Below are positions 19,056-26,748 of a stretch of DNA of 64,000 bases, one piece after another (position 1 is the first letter of the stretch; each line of letters starts with the position of its first letter). Location of the stretch: assembly GCA_028281525.1 (NCBI GenBank), contig JANQJR010000036.1, positions 1 to 64,000 of the forward strand, written 5' to 3'. The translations under genes and the position numbers were made by a program. The notes beneath the pieces are model-generated. The model was given only the letters and a program-made list of their open reading frames with translations, ran no database searches and was not told the DNA's origin. The DNA comes from Magnetovibrio sp. GTDB lineage: Bacteria > Pseudomonadota > Alphaproteobacteria > Rhodospirillales > Magnetovibrionaceae.

Positions 19056-20849
19056 ATGCGCCCACAAGGGCCGATCGCCGTGCTTGCTGCTCTTGGGATG
19101 ATCAGCGCCGCCACCATGGCTTGGGCGGTGGCTGGTGGCGTGGACGATCCGGCCTATATGGGAAACCTCGCGACCTTCGAAACGGCTGCGGGCGTGGAAG
19201 AAGACCTGGGCACGCCTAAGGGCCCCAGATTGTCGAGCAATCTGGTGCGCCGTATCCAGATGCAGCTGGCCGACCAGGGCCTTTACCTCGGCCCCATAGA
19301 CGGTCGCTATGGCCCGCAGACCGAAGCAGCCATCAAGGCCTATCAGAAAAGTGCGGATTTGAAAGTTGACGGCAAGGCGACCGAACAGCTCGCCCGTGAC
19401 CTGGAAACCGGCGGTCAGGTGGGCATGCTGCTGGGCCGTTTGGAAAAATCCCGGCGCAAATCCACCGAAGCGGCGCGGGACGCCCTGCTGCAAAACCCCG
19501 CAACCCGAAACCTGATCGAAGGCGCGTATGCCCGCACGCAAGATATCCCCCATGACAGCCAAGCCTGCATGGACAAACCGGAGCCCCGTTGCCTCCTGAT
19601 CGAAGCCAGCGACAGCGCGCGCGACATTGACAAGCCGGAAATGCGCGACTGGGCGCTGGGCGAAATACTCACCGCCCAAGCCCGCGCGGGCCTTGCCAAG
19701 GATGCGGCGCTGACGACCCGGCGCATTCACGATCCGCGCCTGATCATGGTGGCGTTGCGCGATATCGCCAAAGCCCGCGCCGCCATCGGAGAAATCGATG
19801 ACGCCATGGCTGCGGTTGAGATCATCCCCGATCCGATTCAGCAGGTCGAAGCCTACGTCGTGATCGCGGAAATCCAGGCCAAAGGCCCAAGACCCGAAGA
19901 CGCCGTCGACACGATCGAGCGTTTGAACGGCCGAATGGAACGTGTGCCGTCACGCTTAAGCCGGGTATCGTTCCGCACGCGCCTTGCGGTGATCCTGTAC
20001 AAGGCCGGGATGGACGGCATTTCAGGCGAACAGATCACCATGGCGGAACGATTGCTCGAAAGCATTCACGACAAGGAAAATTTGGACAAAGCATACCGGC
20101 ACATTGCGTCCGCCTACGCCGAAAGCGGCAACGCGGAACGCGCCCTGGAGTTGCTGACCAAAGTTGAAAACGGCGGGGACGATGTGCCCGTGCTGGTCGC
20201 CGCCGCCACCGGCCAAGCCCAATCCGGGTTCGCCGAAGCCGCGCTGATCACTGCCGAAAGCATCGAAGCCGTGCGTTATCGCGCTTTGGTGCTGGCGCGC
20301 ATCGCCGCCTATCAGGCCGGTGCCGGCGAATACGAAGCCGCCAAAGAAACCTTGCAAAAAGCCAAGGAAGGTGCGGCCAACATCCGCTTCCCGTTCGCCA
20401 AGGCTTATGCCTTTTCACGCATCGCGCTGGCGTATAACGACGTGGGCATTTCCATCGGCGGAGAAGAGGCCGCCCGGTTTCTCGACAAGGCCCTTGAAGC
20501 GGCGCACTTGATCAGGGATGACCGGCTCAAGGCGCATATCTTCTGGACCATCGCCGATGAGCGCCGCCGGAGCGGCGACTTGAACGGCGCGACCCGCGCT
20601 CAGGAAGCCGCAACCAAGGCGACCGACGATATCCTGAGTCCCTTTTCGCGGGTCTGGATGTTGTGCGACATCGCCGAAGAACGGGCCAAGCGTTGGGAAC
20701 ACGACGCCGCGTGGTCAATCTTCCATTTGGCCTTGGCGGAAGCCAAGACCATTCGAAACGCCTGGGCTCGCGCCCGCGCGCTGGGAAAAGTCGCGGCGAC
20801 CATGACAACACTGGTCGACAAAACCGCCCAATTGGAGCGGGACTTTTAA
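19056..20849 (+). CDS. Secreted peptidoglycan-binding domain protein with helical repeats
   Basis: Protein of 597 aa. A signal peptide (about residues 1-26, ending AWA) is followed at about residues 50-110 by a PG_binding_1 domain: it has the alternating IQMQLADQGLYLGPIDGRYG and TEAAIKAYQK pattern of such modules. The rest (about 140-590) is a long alpha-helical region with repeated alanine-rich pairs (for example ALRDIAKARAAIGEIDDAM, HIASAYAESGNAERALELL, ARIAAYQAGAGEYEAA, FWTIADERRRSGDLNGA), which look like TPR/SEL-type repeats. It is probably periplasmic and held to the cell wall; its partner is unknown. It is preceded by its own candidate promoter. Confidence 0.8.
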   Translation: MRPQGPIAVLAALGMISAATMAWAVAGGVDDPAYMGNLATFETAAGVEEDLGTPKGPRLSSNLVRRIQMQLADQGLYLGPIDGRYGPQTEAAIKAYQKSADLKVDGKATEQLARDLETGGQVGMLLGRLEKSRRKSTEAARDALLQNPATRNLIEGAYARTQDIPHDSQACMDKPEPRCLLIEASDSARDIDKPEMRDWALGEILTAQARAGLAKDAALTTRRIHDPRLIMVALRDIAKARAAIGEIDDAMAAVEIIPDPIQQVEAYVVIAEIQAKGPRPEDAVDTIERLNGRMERVPSRLSRVSFRTRLAVILYKAGMDGISGEQITMAERLLESIHDKENLDKAYRHIASAYAESGNAERALELLTKVENGGDDVPVLVAAATGQAQSGFAEAALITAESIEAVRYRALVLARIAAYQAGAGEYEAAKETLQKAKEGAANIRFPFAKAYAFSRIALAYNDVGISIGGEEAARFLDKALEAAHLIRDDRLKAHIFWTIADERRRSGDLNGATRAQEAATKATDDILSPFSRVWMLCDIAEERAKRWEHDAAWSIFHLALAEAKTIRNAWARARALGKVAATMTTLVDKTAQLERDF

Positions 20850-20967
20850 CAACGTTCCGATGTCCGCCCCCCGATGTCCGCCCCGGCGCTTGTAAGCCGC
20901 GCGCGCGTTCTTTACAGTCACCTCCCCAAAAGACACATAACAAACAAAAGAACCTAGGAGTATCCGC

Positions 20968-21207
20968 ATGAGCGAAGCCGTGTGTACGCAAAAAGCCCCT
21001 TACGTGATCGAAGCCGAAGAAGGCAAGACCTATTACTACTGCACCTGCGGTCTCAGTGAGAACCAGCCATTTTGCGACGGCAAGCACAAGGGCAGCGAAT
21101 TTTCTCCCCAGCCCTACACCGCCGAAAAATCCGGCAACGTCTATTTTTGCGGCTGCCGCGCGTCGAAAAAGGGCGCCCTGTGCGACGGCGCCCATAAAAG
21201 CTTGTAG
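20968..21207 (+). CDS. CDGSH iron-sulfur protein with two cluster motifs
   Basis: Protein of 79 aa carrying two copies of the CDGSH-type 2Fe-2S motif (C-x-C ... C-D-G-x-H): CTCGLSENQPFCDGKH and CGCRASKKGALCDGAH. Each would bind one cluster through three cysteines and one histidine. Such small soluble double-motif proteins occur in many bacteria, and their physiological role (electron transfer, Fe-S handling) is not established. Start ATG follows TAGGAG. It is 9 bases upstream of a lipoprotein gene on the same strand. Confidence 0.93.
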   Translation: MSEAVCTQKAPYVIEAEEGKTYYYCTCGLSENQPFCDGKHKGSEFSPQPYTAEKSGNVYFCGCRASKKGALCDGAHKSL

Positions 21208-21216
21208 GACCGACAC

Positions 21217-21768
21217 ATGCGCCAACTCGCCACCGTCGGAAAGTACGTGATGGGCTTGGCCCTATTGGCCCTGGGTCTCACCGCATGCAGTGCTGACGAC
21301 GTTCCCCAACTGCCGTGTCCGGAGATCTATATCGTCGCAGATGTGGCGAAGCTGACGCGCTTCAAACCCGGTCCTGGACGCGACATCGTCGATGTGCTGC
21401 ACGAAGAAGAAATCGTCGGCTTCGGCCAATCGTGTTTGTACGACACCGACGCCACCGGTGCGGGGGAAGTGGTGGTGGTGGTCGCCCCGACCATTGTGTC
21501 CAAACGCGGCCCGGCCAACACATCCGGCGAATCCGAATTTGAATATTTCGTCGCGATCACCGATTCGCAAAAGAATCTCCGCGAACAGGCCCGTTTTCCG
21601 GTCAAATTGGTCTATCCATCCAACCTATCGCAACTGCGCTGGCAACGACCCGATCCGCACAATCTGATTTTGCCGCTCAACGCTGGTCAAACCGGGCGGA
21701 ATTGGCGGGTTTACTTAGGTCTCCAACTCACCCGCGAGGAAGTGGACTACCAGCGCAGGACGCGTTGA
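21217..21768 (+). CDS. Predicted lipoprotein, unknown function
   Basis: Protein of 183 aa with a lipoprotein signal: hydrophobic stretch ending in LGLTAC, so the lipidated residue is the cysteine near position 24. The mature part has two further cysteines (LPCPEIY and GQSCLYD) and a central valine-rich strand region (EVVVVVAPTIV). It starts 9 bases after the CDGSH gene and is probably co-transcribed with it. I do not recognise a named domain. Confidence 0.8.
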   Translation: MRQLATVGKYVMGLALLALGLTACSADDVPQLPCPEIYIVADVAKLTRFKPGPGRDIVDVLHEEEIVGFGQSCLYDTDATGAGEVVVVVAPTIVSKRGPANTSGESEFEYFVAITDSQKNLREQARFPVKLVYPSNLSQLRWQRPDPHNLILPLNAGQTGRNWRVYLGLQLTREEVDYQRRTR

Positions 21769-21846
21769 AGGCCTTGAATCCACGCCTTGACCTTCTTATC
21801 TGCCGGTTAGGCCCGGATATCCCCAGGTGGGCTTGCTGACGGGCCA

Positions 21847-21874
21847 TTGACCTGAACGGGCCAGCCACTACAAT
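21847..21874 (+). promoter_or_regulatory. Promoter of the glycine riboswitch / gcv operon
   Basis: TTGACC and TACAAT are 16 bases apart, close to the sigma-70 consensus, and lie about 65 bases before the first aptamer. A small inverted repeat (AACCCG/CGGGTT, 21881-21902) followed by TT sits at the expected transcript start. Confidence 0.6.
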
Positions 21875-21937
21875 GACGATAACCCGCATGAATGTCGGGT
21901 TTTGAAATTCGAAACTGGTTTCCTCGATTGAAGCCGC

Positions 21938-22160
21938 CACGGGAGAGACTGTTTCATCTTCAGCGATGAAACAGCGCCGAAGGAGCAACCGCCCCGGAAT
22001 CTCTCAGGCAAACGGACCGTGACGGCGACGAGGCTCTGGAAAGCAGGCGGCCAACAGAAGTTACGTCAGACGACGTGCACAGGCCCCTCACCGAAGATGT
22101 AACCCGCCCCCTGGCATATTAGGGTTTCGGGGAATCTTTCAGGTTCCGAGACAGAGTGGG
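21938..22160 (+). promoter_or_regulatory. Tandem glycine riboswitch
   Basis: Two successive aptamers are readable. The first begins ACGGGAGAGAC, has the core GCGCCGAAGGAGCAA and closes with AATCTCTCAGGCAAACGGAC. The second has CACCGAAGATGTAA and AATCTTTCAGGTTCCGAGACAG before its closing GTGGGGC. These match the conserved glycine-aptamer cores (GCCGAAGG.GCAA and CUCUCAGG.AAA.GGAC). Tandem arrangement in front of gcvT is the classic setting; glycine binding is expected to switch the cleavage operon on. The second core is less canonical than the first. Confidence 0.92.
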
Positions 22161-22194
22161 GCAGCACCCTATCCTCAAAGGATCGGGTGACTGC
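22161..22194 (+). promoter_or_regulatory. gcvT: Candidate expression-platform hairpin of the glycine riboswitch
   Basis: A long hairpin (GCAG-CACCC-ATCC stem paired with GGAT-GGGTG-CTGC, loop TCAAA, one mismatch and one bulge) lies just after the second aptamer and 12 bases before the GGGAG ribosome site of gcvT. There is no T-run after it, so translational control or an anti-sequestering role is more likely than intrinsic termination. Confidence 0.5.
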
Positions 22195-22217
22195 CGGAAT
22201 CTGTTGGGAGACTTGAA

Positions 22218-23330
22218 ATGACGGATCAGAGTACCGGGGCATTGCTCACCACACCGTTGGATTCGCTGCACCGCGACCTAGGCGCCAAAATGGTGCCGTT
22301 CGCGGGTTACGATATGCCGGTTCAGTATCCAGCGGGTATTCTCAAGGAACACTTGCACACTCGAAGCGGCGCGTCGTTGTTCGACGTGTCGCACATGGGT
22401 CAGGCGTTCCTTATGGGGGATGAAGCCATCGAAGCTTTCGAGACCCTGGTGCCCGGCGACTACCAAATCATGGCGGAAGGCAAAACCCGCTATACGGTGC
22501 TGACCAACGACCAAGGCGGCATCCTGGACGACTTGATGGCGACACGTATTGCGGGCGGGCTTTATCTGGTGGTCAACGCAGCCTGCAAGGATCAGGACTT
22601 CGCCCACATCGAAGCGGGCACGAAGGGCCGCGCCGATCTGCAAATTCTCACGGATCGCGCTTTGGTGGCGTTGCAAGGCCCCAGGGCGGGAGAAGTGCTT
22701 GCGCGTCTGGCCCCACAAACGCAAGAGATGAAGTTCATGACCTTCCGCGAAGTCGAAATCGCCGGCATCAAATGCTTTGTTACGCGCTCCGGCTACACCG
22801 GCGAAGACGGCTTTGAAATTTCCGTGCCCAGCGCCCAGGCCCAGGACTTCGCCAAAATTCTGCTGGAAGCGCCGGAAGTCGAACTCGCCGGACTGGGCGC
22901 GCGCGACAGTTTGCGCCTGGAAGCTGGCCTGTGCCTCTACGGCCACGACATCACTCAGGAGACCACGCCGATCGAAGCAGACCTCAAATGGGTGGTCAAC
23001 AAACGCCGCCGTGCGGAAGGCGGCTTTCCGGGAGCCGGTGTGATCCTAGACCAGTTGGAAAACGGCACCGAGCGGCTGCGCGTCGGCATCTTGCCCGAAG
23101 GCCGCGCGCCCGCGCGCGAAGGCACCCAAGTGCAGGACACGGATGGCAACACCATCGGCGAGATCACCAGCGGCGGCTTTGGACCCAGCGTCGGCGGGCC
23201 TGTCGCTATGGGCTATGTGCAAATCGCATTTTCCGAGCCCGGCACCGCAGTGAATCTGATCGTTCGGGGCAAGGCCCTGGCGGCGAAAGTCGTCAAGATG
23301 CCCTTCACGGACAAAAGCTACAAAACCTGA
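22218..23330 (+). CDS. gcvT: Glycine cleavage system T protein (aminomethyltransferase)
   Basis: Transfers the methylene group from aminomethyl-lipoyl-GcvH to tetrahydrofolate and releases ammonia. Family blocks: MVPFAGYDMPVQYPAGIL, SLFDVSHMGQ, RYTVLTNDQGGILDDL, SGYTGEDGFEI, GLGARDSLRLEAGLCLYGHDI. Length 370 aa is normal. ATG preceded by TGGGAG. First gene after the glycine riboswitch; gcvH follows 33 bases later. Confidence 0.98.
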   Translation: MTDQSTGALLTTPLDSLHRDLGAKMVPFAGYDMPVQYPAGILKEHLHTRSGASLFDVSHMGQAFLMGDEAIEAFETLVPGDYQIMAEGKTRYTVLTNDQGGILDDLMATRIAGGLYLVVNAACKDQDFAHIEAGTKGRADLQILTDRALVALQGPRAGEVLARLAPQTQEMKFMTFREVEIAGIKCFVTRSGYTGEDGFEISVPSAQAQDFAKILLEAPEVELAGLGARDSLRLEAGLCLYGHDITQETTPIEADLKWVVNKRRRAEGGFPGAGVILDQLENGTERLRVGILPEGRAPAREGTQVQDTDGNTIGEITSGGFGPSVGGPVAMGYVQIAFSEPGTAVNLIVRGKALAAKVVKMPFTDKSYKT

Positions 23331-23363
23331 AACCGATTTGAGACCTAAACGGGGACTGAAAAC

Positions 23364-23738
23364 ATGAGCGTTAAATACACCGAAGACCATGAATGGATCA
23401 GCGTTGACGGCGACATCGCCACCGTCGGAATCACCGGCTTCGCCCTGGAACAACTGGGCGATTTGGTGTTCGTCGAAGTGCCGGAACCGGGTCGGGCAGT
23501 GAATAAAGGCGACGAAGCGGCCGTGGTGGAATCGGTCAAGGCCGCATCCGAAGTCTACACTCCTGTATCGGGCGAAGTGACCGACGGTAATGGCGCCATT
23601 GCCGATGATCCGGCCACCGTGACCGGCGATCCGGGTGGCAGTGGCTGGTTTTTCAAAGTCAAAATGTCCGATGCCGGTGAACTGGACGAGTTGATGGACG
23701 AGGGCGCTTACAAAGCCTTCGTCGACGGATTGGATTGA
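23364..23738 (+). CDS. gcvH: Glycine cleavage system H protein (lipoyl carrier)
   Basis: Lipoylated shuttle protein of the glycine cleavage complex, 124 aa. The lipoyl lysine is about K59 in VVESVKAASEVY, preceded by FVEVPEPGRAVNKGDE. The N-terminal KYTEDHEWI block is typical. It lies between gcvT and gcvPA in the riboswitch-controlled operon. The lipoate-attaching enzymes and the L protein (dihydrolipoyl dehydrogenase) are not in this window. Confidence 0.98.
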   Translation: MSVKYTEDHEWISVDGDIATVGITGFALEQLGDLVFVEVPEPGRAVNKGDEAAVVESVKAASEVYTPVSGEVTDGNGAIADDPATVTGDPGGSGWFFKVKMSDAGELDELMDEGAYKAFVDGLD

Positions 23739-23770
23739 GTCCCATCTGCTGACAAAAGGAATTCGAGCCG

Positions 23771-25123
23771 ATGCGTTACCTGCCGCATACCGAAAACGAC
23801 CGCCGGGCGATGCTCGCCGCCATTGACGCCGAGCGGGTCGAAGATATGTATTGCGATGTGCCGAAGGCGGCATTGCTGTCTCAGCCGGTGGACCTGCCGG
23901 GGCATGCGGGCGAGATGGAGGTCGAACAGACCATTGCCGCCATGGCGGCGAAAAACTTGTCGCCATCCAGCGCGCCCTGTTTTTTAGGCGCTGGCGCATA
24001 CCGCCACCACGTACCCGCATCGGTGGACTATCTGATCCAACGGGGCGAATTTCTCACCGCCTATACGCCCTATCAGCCCGAAGTCTCCCAGGGTACGCTG
24101 CAATATCTTTACGAATTTCAGACCCAGGTCGCCCTGATGACGGGCATGGAGGTCGCCAATGCCTCCATGTACGACGGCGCAACCGCCACGGCGGAAGCGG
24201 TGATGATGGCGTGCCGCGCCACGCGCAAGAACCGCGCAGTGCTCGCGGGTGGAATCCATCCCCATTATTTCGACGTGACCAAGACCAGCGCCCATTCGCT
24301 GAACATCGAACTGGTCCATCCGGACTCGGACCCCACCCGCCCGGCGGACCCGGCCAGCGTGACCGATCTGATCGATGAGCAGACCTCGTGCGTGGTGGTA
24401 CAAAGCCCCGACATGTTCGGGCGCATCATCGACTTAGCGCCCATCGCCGAAGCCGCGCATGCCAAGGGTGCGCTGCTGGTCGCGGTGACGACGGAAGTGG
24501 TCTCTTTGGGGCTTCTCGAGGCGCCAGGCAACCAGGGCGCCGACATCGTTGCTGCCGAGGGCCAGTCGCTGGGCAATGCGCTCAGTTATGGCGGGCCTTA
24601 CGTGGGCCTGTTCGCCACCACGCAAAAACTGGTCCGCCAAATGCCGGGTCGGGTCGCGGGTGAAACCCAGGACGTGGAAGGCCAACGGGGCTGGGTGCTG
24701 ACGCTCTCGACCCGCGAACAGCACATCCGCCGGGAAAAGGCGACGTCGAACATTTGCACCAACTCCGGCCTTTGCGCCCTGGCCTTTACCATCCATGCCT
24801 CGCTTCTGGGTGAGGAAGGTTTTACCCGTCTCGCGCGACTCAACCACGCCAAGGCCTGTCAGCTGGCCGATAAACTCGCGGCTGTGGCCGGGGTCGAGGT
24901 GATGAATGACAGCTTCTTCAACGAATTCACCGTGAAGCTTTCCAAACCCGCCCACGACGTGGTCGAGGCGTTGGCGGAACGCGGCATTTTGGGCGGTGTG
25001 CCGATCACCCGCATGCTGCCGGAGCGCAGCGATCTGGAAAACTTCATGCTCGTCGCCGCAACTGAGACCAACACCGACGCGGACATGGATACCCTGGTCT
25101 CCGCGTTGAAGGAGGTGCTGTGA
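23771..25123 (+). CDS. gcvPA: Glycine dehydrogenase (decarboxylating) subunit 1
   Basis: N-terminal half of the P protein as a separate subunit (450 aa); with GcvPB it decarboxylates glycine in a PLP-dependent reaction. Blocks seen: [56 protein letters not shown], and [20 protein letters not shown]. The stop codon overlaps the gcvPB start as TGATG, which implies coupled translation. Split P protein is common in alphaproteobacteria, though single-chain GcvP also occurs in the class. Confidence 0.97.
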   Translation: MRYLPHTENDRRAMLAAIDAERVEDMYCDVPKAALLSQPVDLPGHAGEMEVEQTIAAMAAKNLSPSSAPCFLGAGAYRHHVPASVDYLIQRGEFLTAYTPYQPEVSQGTLQYLYEFQTQVALMTGMEVANASMYDGATATAEAVMMACRATRKNRAVLAGGIHPHYFDVTKTSAHSLNIELVHPDSDPTRPADPASVTDLIDEQTSCVVVQSPDMFGRIIDLAPIAEAAHAKGALLVAVTTEVVSLGLLEAPGNQGADIVAAEGQSLGNALSYGGPYVGLFATTQKLVRQMPGRVAGETQDVEGQRGWVLTLSTREQHIRREKATSNICTNSGLCALAFTIHASLLGEEGFTRLARLNHAKACQLADKLAAVAGVEVMNDSFFNEFTVKLSKPAHDVVEALAERGILGGVPITRMLPERSDLENFMLVAATETNTDADMDTLVSALKEVL

Positions 25124-26709
25124 TGTCGCAGGATCGCTCACGTGATATGTCCCAGGGACGCACCAATGTGCCCGTCGGCGGCAGCCAAGCCCCCGCGACG
25201 CAAACCATCAGCGGTTCCAAGGGGCTCGAGTTCGCCGAACCCCTGATCTTCGAAATGAGCGAGAATGGGCGCACCGGCGTCGACTTGCCCGACGTATCTG
25301 TCGGCGACGAGCGCTTGGGCGGCATGCGCCGCAAGGACGCCGTGGGCCTGCCGGGCCTGAGCGAACCGCAGGTGGTGCGCCATTACACGCGCTTGAGCCA
25401 GAAAAACTACGGCATCGATTCCGGATTCTACCCGCTGGGGTCTTGCACCATGAAGCACAACCCGCGCGTCAACGAAAAGGCCGCGCGCATGAAGGGATTG
25501 GGCGATCTGCATCCGATGCAGCCGGTCTCATCCGTGCAAGGTGCGCTGGAACTGATCGACACGCTGGCGCATTGGATCAAGACGCTGTGCGGCATGCCCG
25601 CCGTGGCTATGAGCCCGGCGGCGGGTGCGCACGGGGAGTTGTGCGGCATGATGGCCATCAAGGCCGCCATCGAAGACCGGGGCGAAGCGGACACCCGCAC
25701 CCGCGTGCTGGTGCCCGAAAGCGCACACGGCACCAACCCGGCCACGGCCGCCGCGTGCGGCTTCTCGGTCGATTCCATTCCCGGCGATGACCGGGGCCGC
25801 GTGGACTTGGAAGCCTTCAAGGCCAAGCTGGGCGACGATGTGGCGGGCATCATGCTCACCAACCCCAACACCTGTGGTCTGTTCGAAAACGATGTGATCG
25901 ACATCGCCGACGCCATTCATGAAGCGGGTGGCTATTTTTATTGCGACGGCGCCAACTTCAACGCCATCGTGGGCCGCGTGCGGCCCGGCGATCTGGGCAT
26001 CGACTGCATGCATCTGAACCTGCACAAGACGTTCTCCACCCCGCACGGCGGTGGCGGGCCGGGCGCGGGTCCGGTGGTGCTGTCCGAAGCCCTGGCGCCG
26101 TTCGCCCCGGTGCCTTACGTGGTGCATGACACGAACGGCTACCGTCTGGTCGAACACCAGGCGGACTCGGATGCCAAACCGTTCGGACGTTTGAAGGGTT
26201 ATCACGGCCAAATGGGCGTGTTCATCCGTTCGCTCACCTTCATGCTCAGCCACGGTGCGGACGGGTTGCTGCAGGCGTCCACCGACGCGGTGCTCAACGC
26301 CAATTATCTGCGCGCCCAATTGCAGGACGTGATGAGCGTCTCGTTCGGCGGCATGTGCATGCACGAGGTTCTGTTCGACGATCATTTCCTCAAGGATACC
26401 GGCGTGACCACGTTGGATTTCGCCAAGGCGATGATCGACGAAGGTTTCCACCCCATGACCATGTACTTCCCGCTGGTGGTGCACGGCGCACTGTTGATGG
26501 AGCCCACGGAATCGGAATCCAAGCAGACCCTGGACCTTTACATCCAGACGCTGCGCGGCCTCAATGACCGCGCCCAGGCGGGCGACGCGGACTTCTTCAA
26601 GGAAGCCCCGCGCCTGACCCCGCGCCGGCGTCTCGACGAAACGGCGGCTGCGCGCAAGCCGGTGTTGCGCTGGACTGAGCCGGTGGAACAGGCGGAAGCC
26701 GCAGAGTAA
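25123..26709 (+). CDS. gcvPB: Glycine dehydrogenase (decarboxylating) subunit 2
   Basis: PLP-bearing half of the split P protein, 528 aa. The PLP lysine is expected at about K302 in HLNLHKTFSTPHGGGGPG. Other blocks: GSCTMKHNPR, MSPAAGAHGELCGMMAIKA, VPESAHGTNPATA. ATG at 25123 overlaps the gcvPA stop; AAGGAGG lies 7 bases upstream. The first 40 residues (a Ser/Arg/Gln-rich extension) are longer than in many relatives. Last gene of the operon. Confidence 0.97.
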   Translation: MSQDRSRDMSQGRTNVPVGGSQAPATQTISGSKGLEFAEPLIFEMSENGRTGVDLPDVSVGDERLGGMRRKDAVGLPGLSEPQVVRHYTRLSQKNYGIDSGFYPLGSCTMKHNPRVNEKAARMKGLGDLHPMQPVSSVQGALELIDTLAHWIKTLCGMPAVAMSPAAGAHGELCGMMAIKAAIEDRGEADTRTRVLVPESAHGTNPATAAACGFSVDSIPGDDRGRVDLEAFKAKLGDDVAGIMLTNPNTCGLFENDVIDIADAIHEAGGYFYCDGANFNAIVGRVRPGDLGIDCMHLNLHKTFSTPHGGGGPGAGPVVLSEALAPFAPVPYVVHDTNGYRLVEHQADSDAKPFGRLKGYHGQMGVFIRSLTFMLSHGADGLLQASTDAVLNANYLRAQLQDVMSVSFGGMCMHEVLFDDHFLKDTGVTTLDFAKAMIDEGFHPMTMYFPLVVHGALLMEPTESESKQTLDLYIQTLRGLNDRAQAGDADFFKEAPRLTPRRRLDETAAARKPVLRWTEPVEQAEAAE

Positions 26710-26717
26710 CGAAGCGT

Positions 26718-26748
26718 TTAAGGAGCACCGAAAGTCAGTGCTCCTTAA
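26718..26748. terminator. Bidirectional terminator-like hairpin between gcvPB and the chemoreceptor gene
   Basis: Perfect 11-base inverted repeat TTAAGGAGCAC / GTGCTCCTTAA around a 9-base loop. It includes the last three codons and the stop of the convergent chemoreceptor gene. No long T-run on either strand beyond the stem. Confidence 0.55.
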
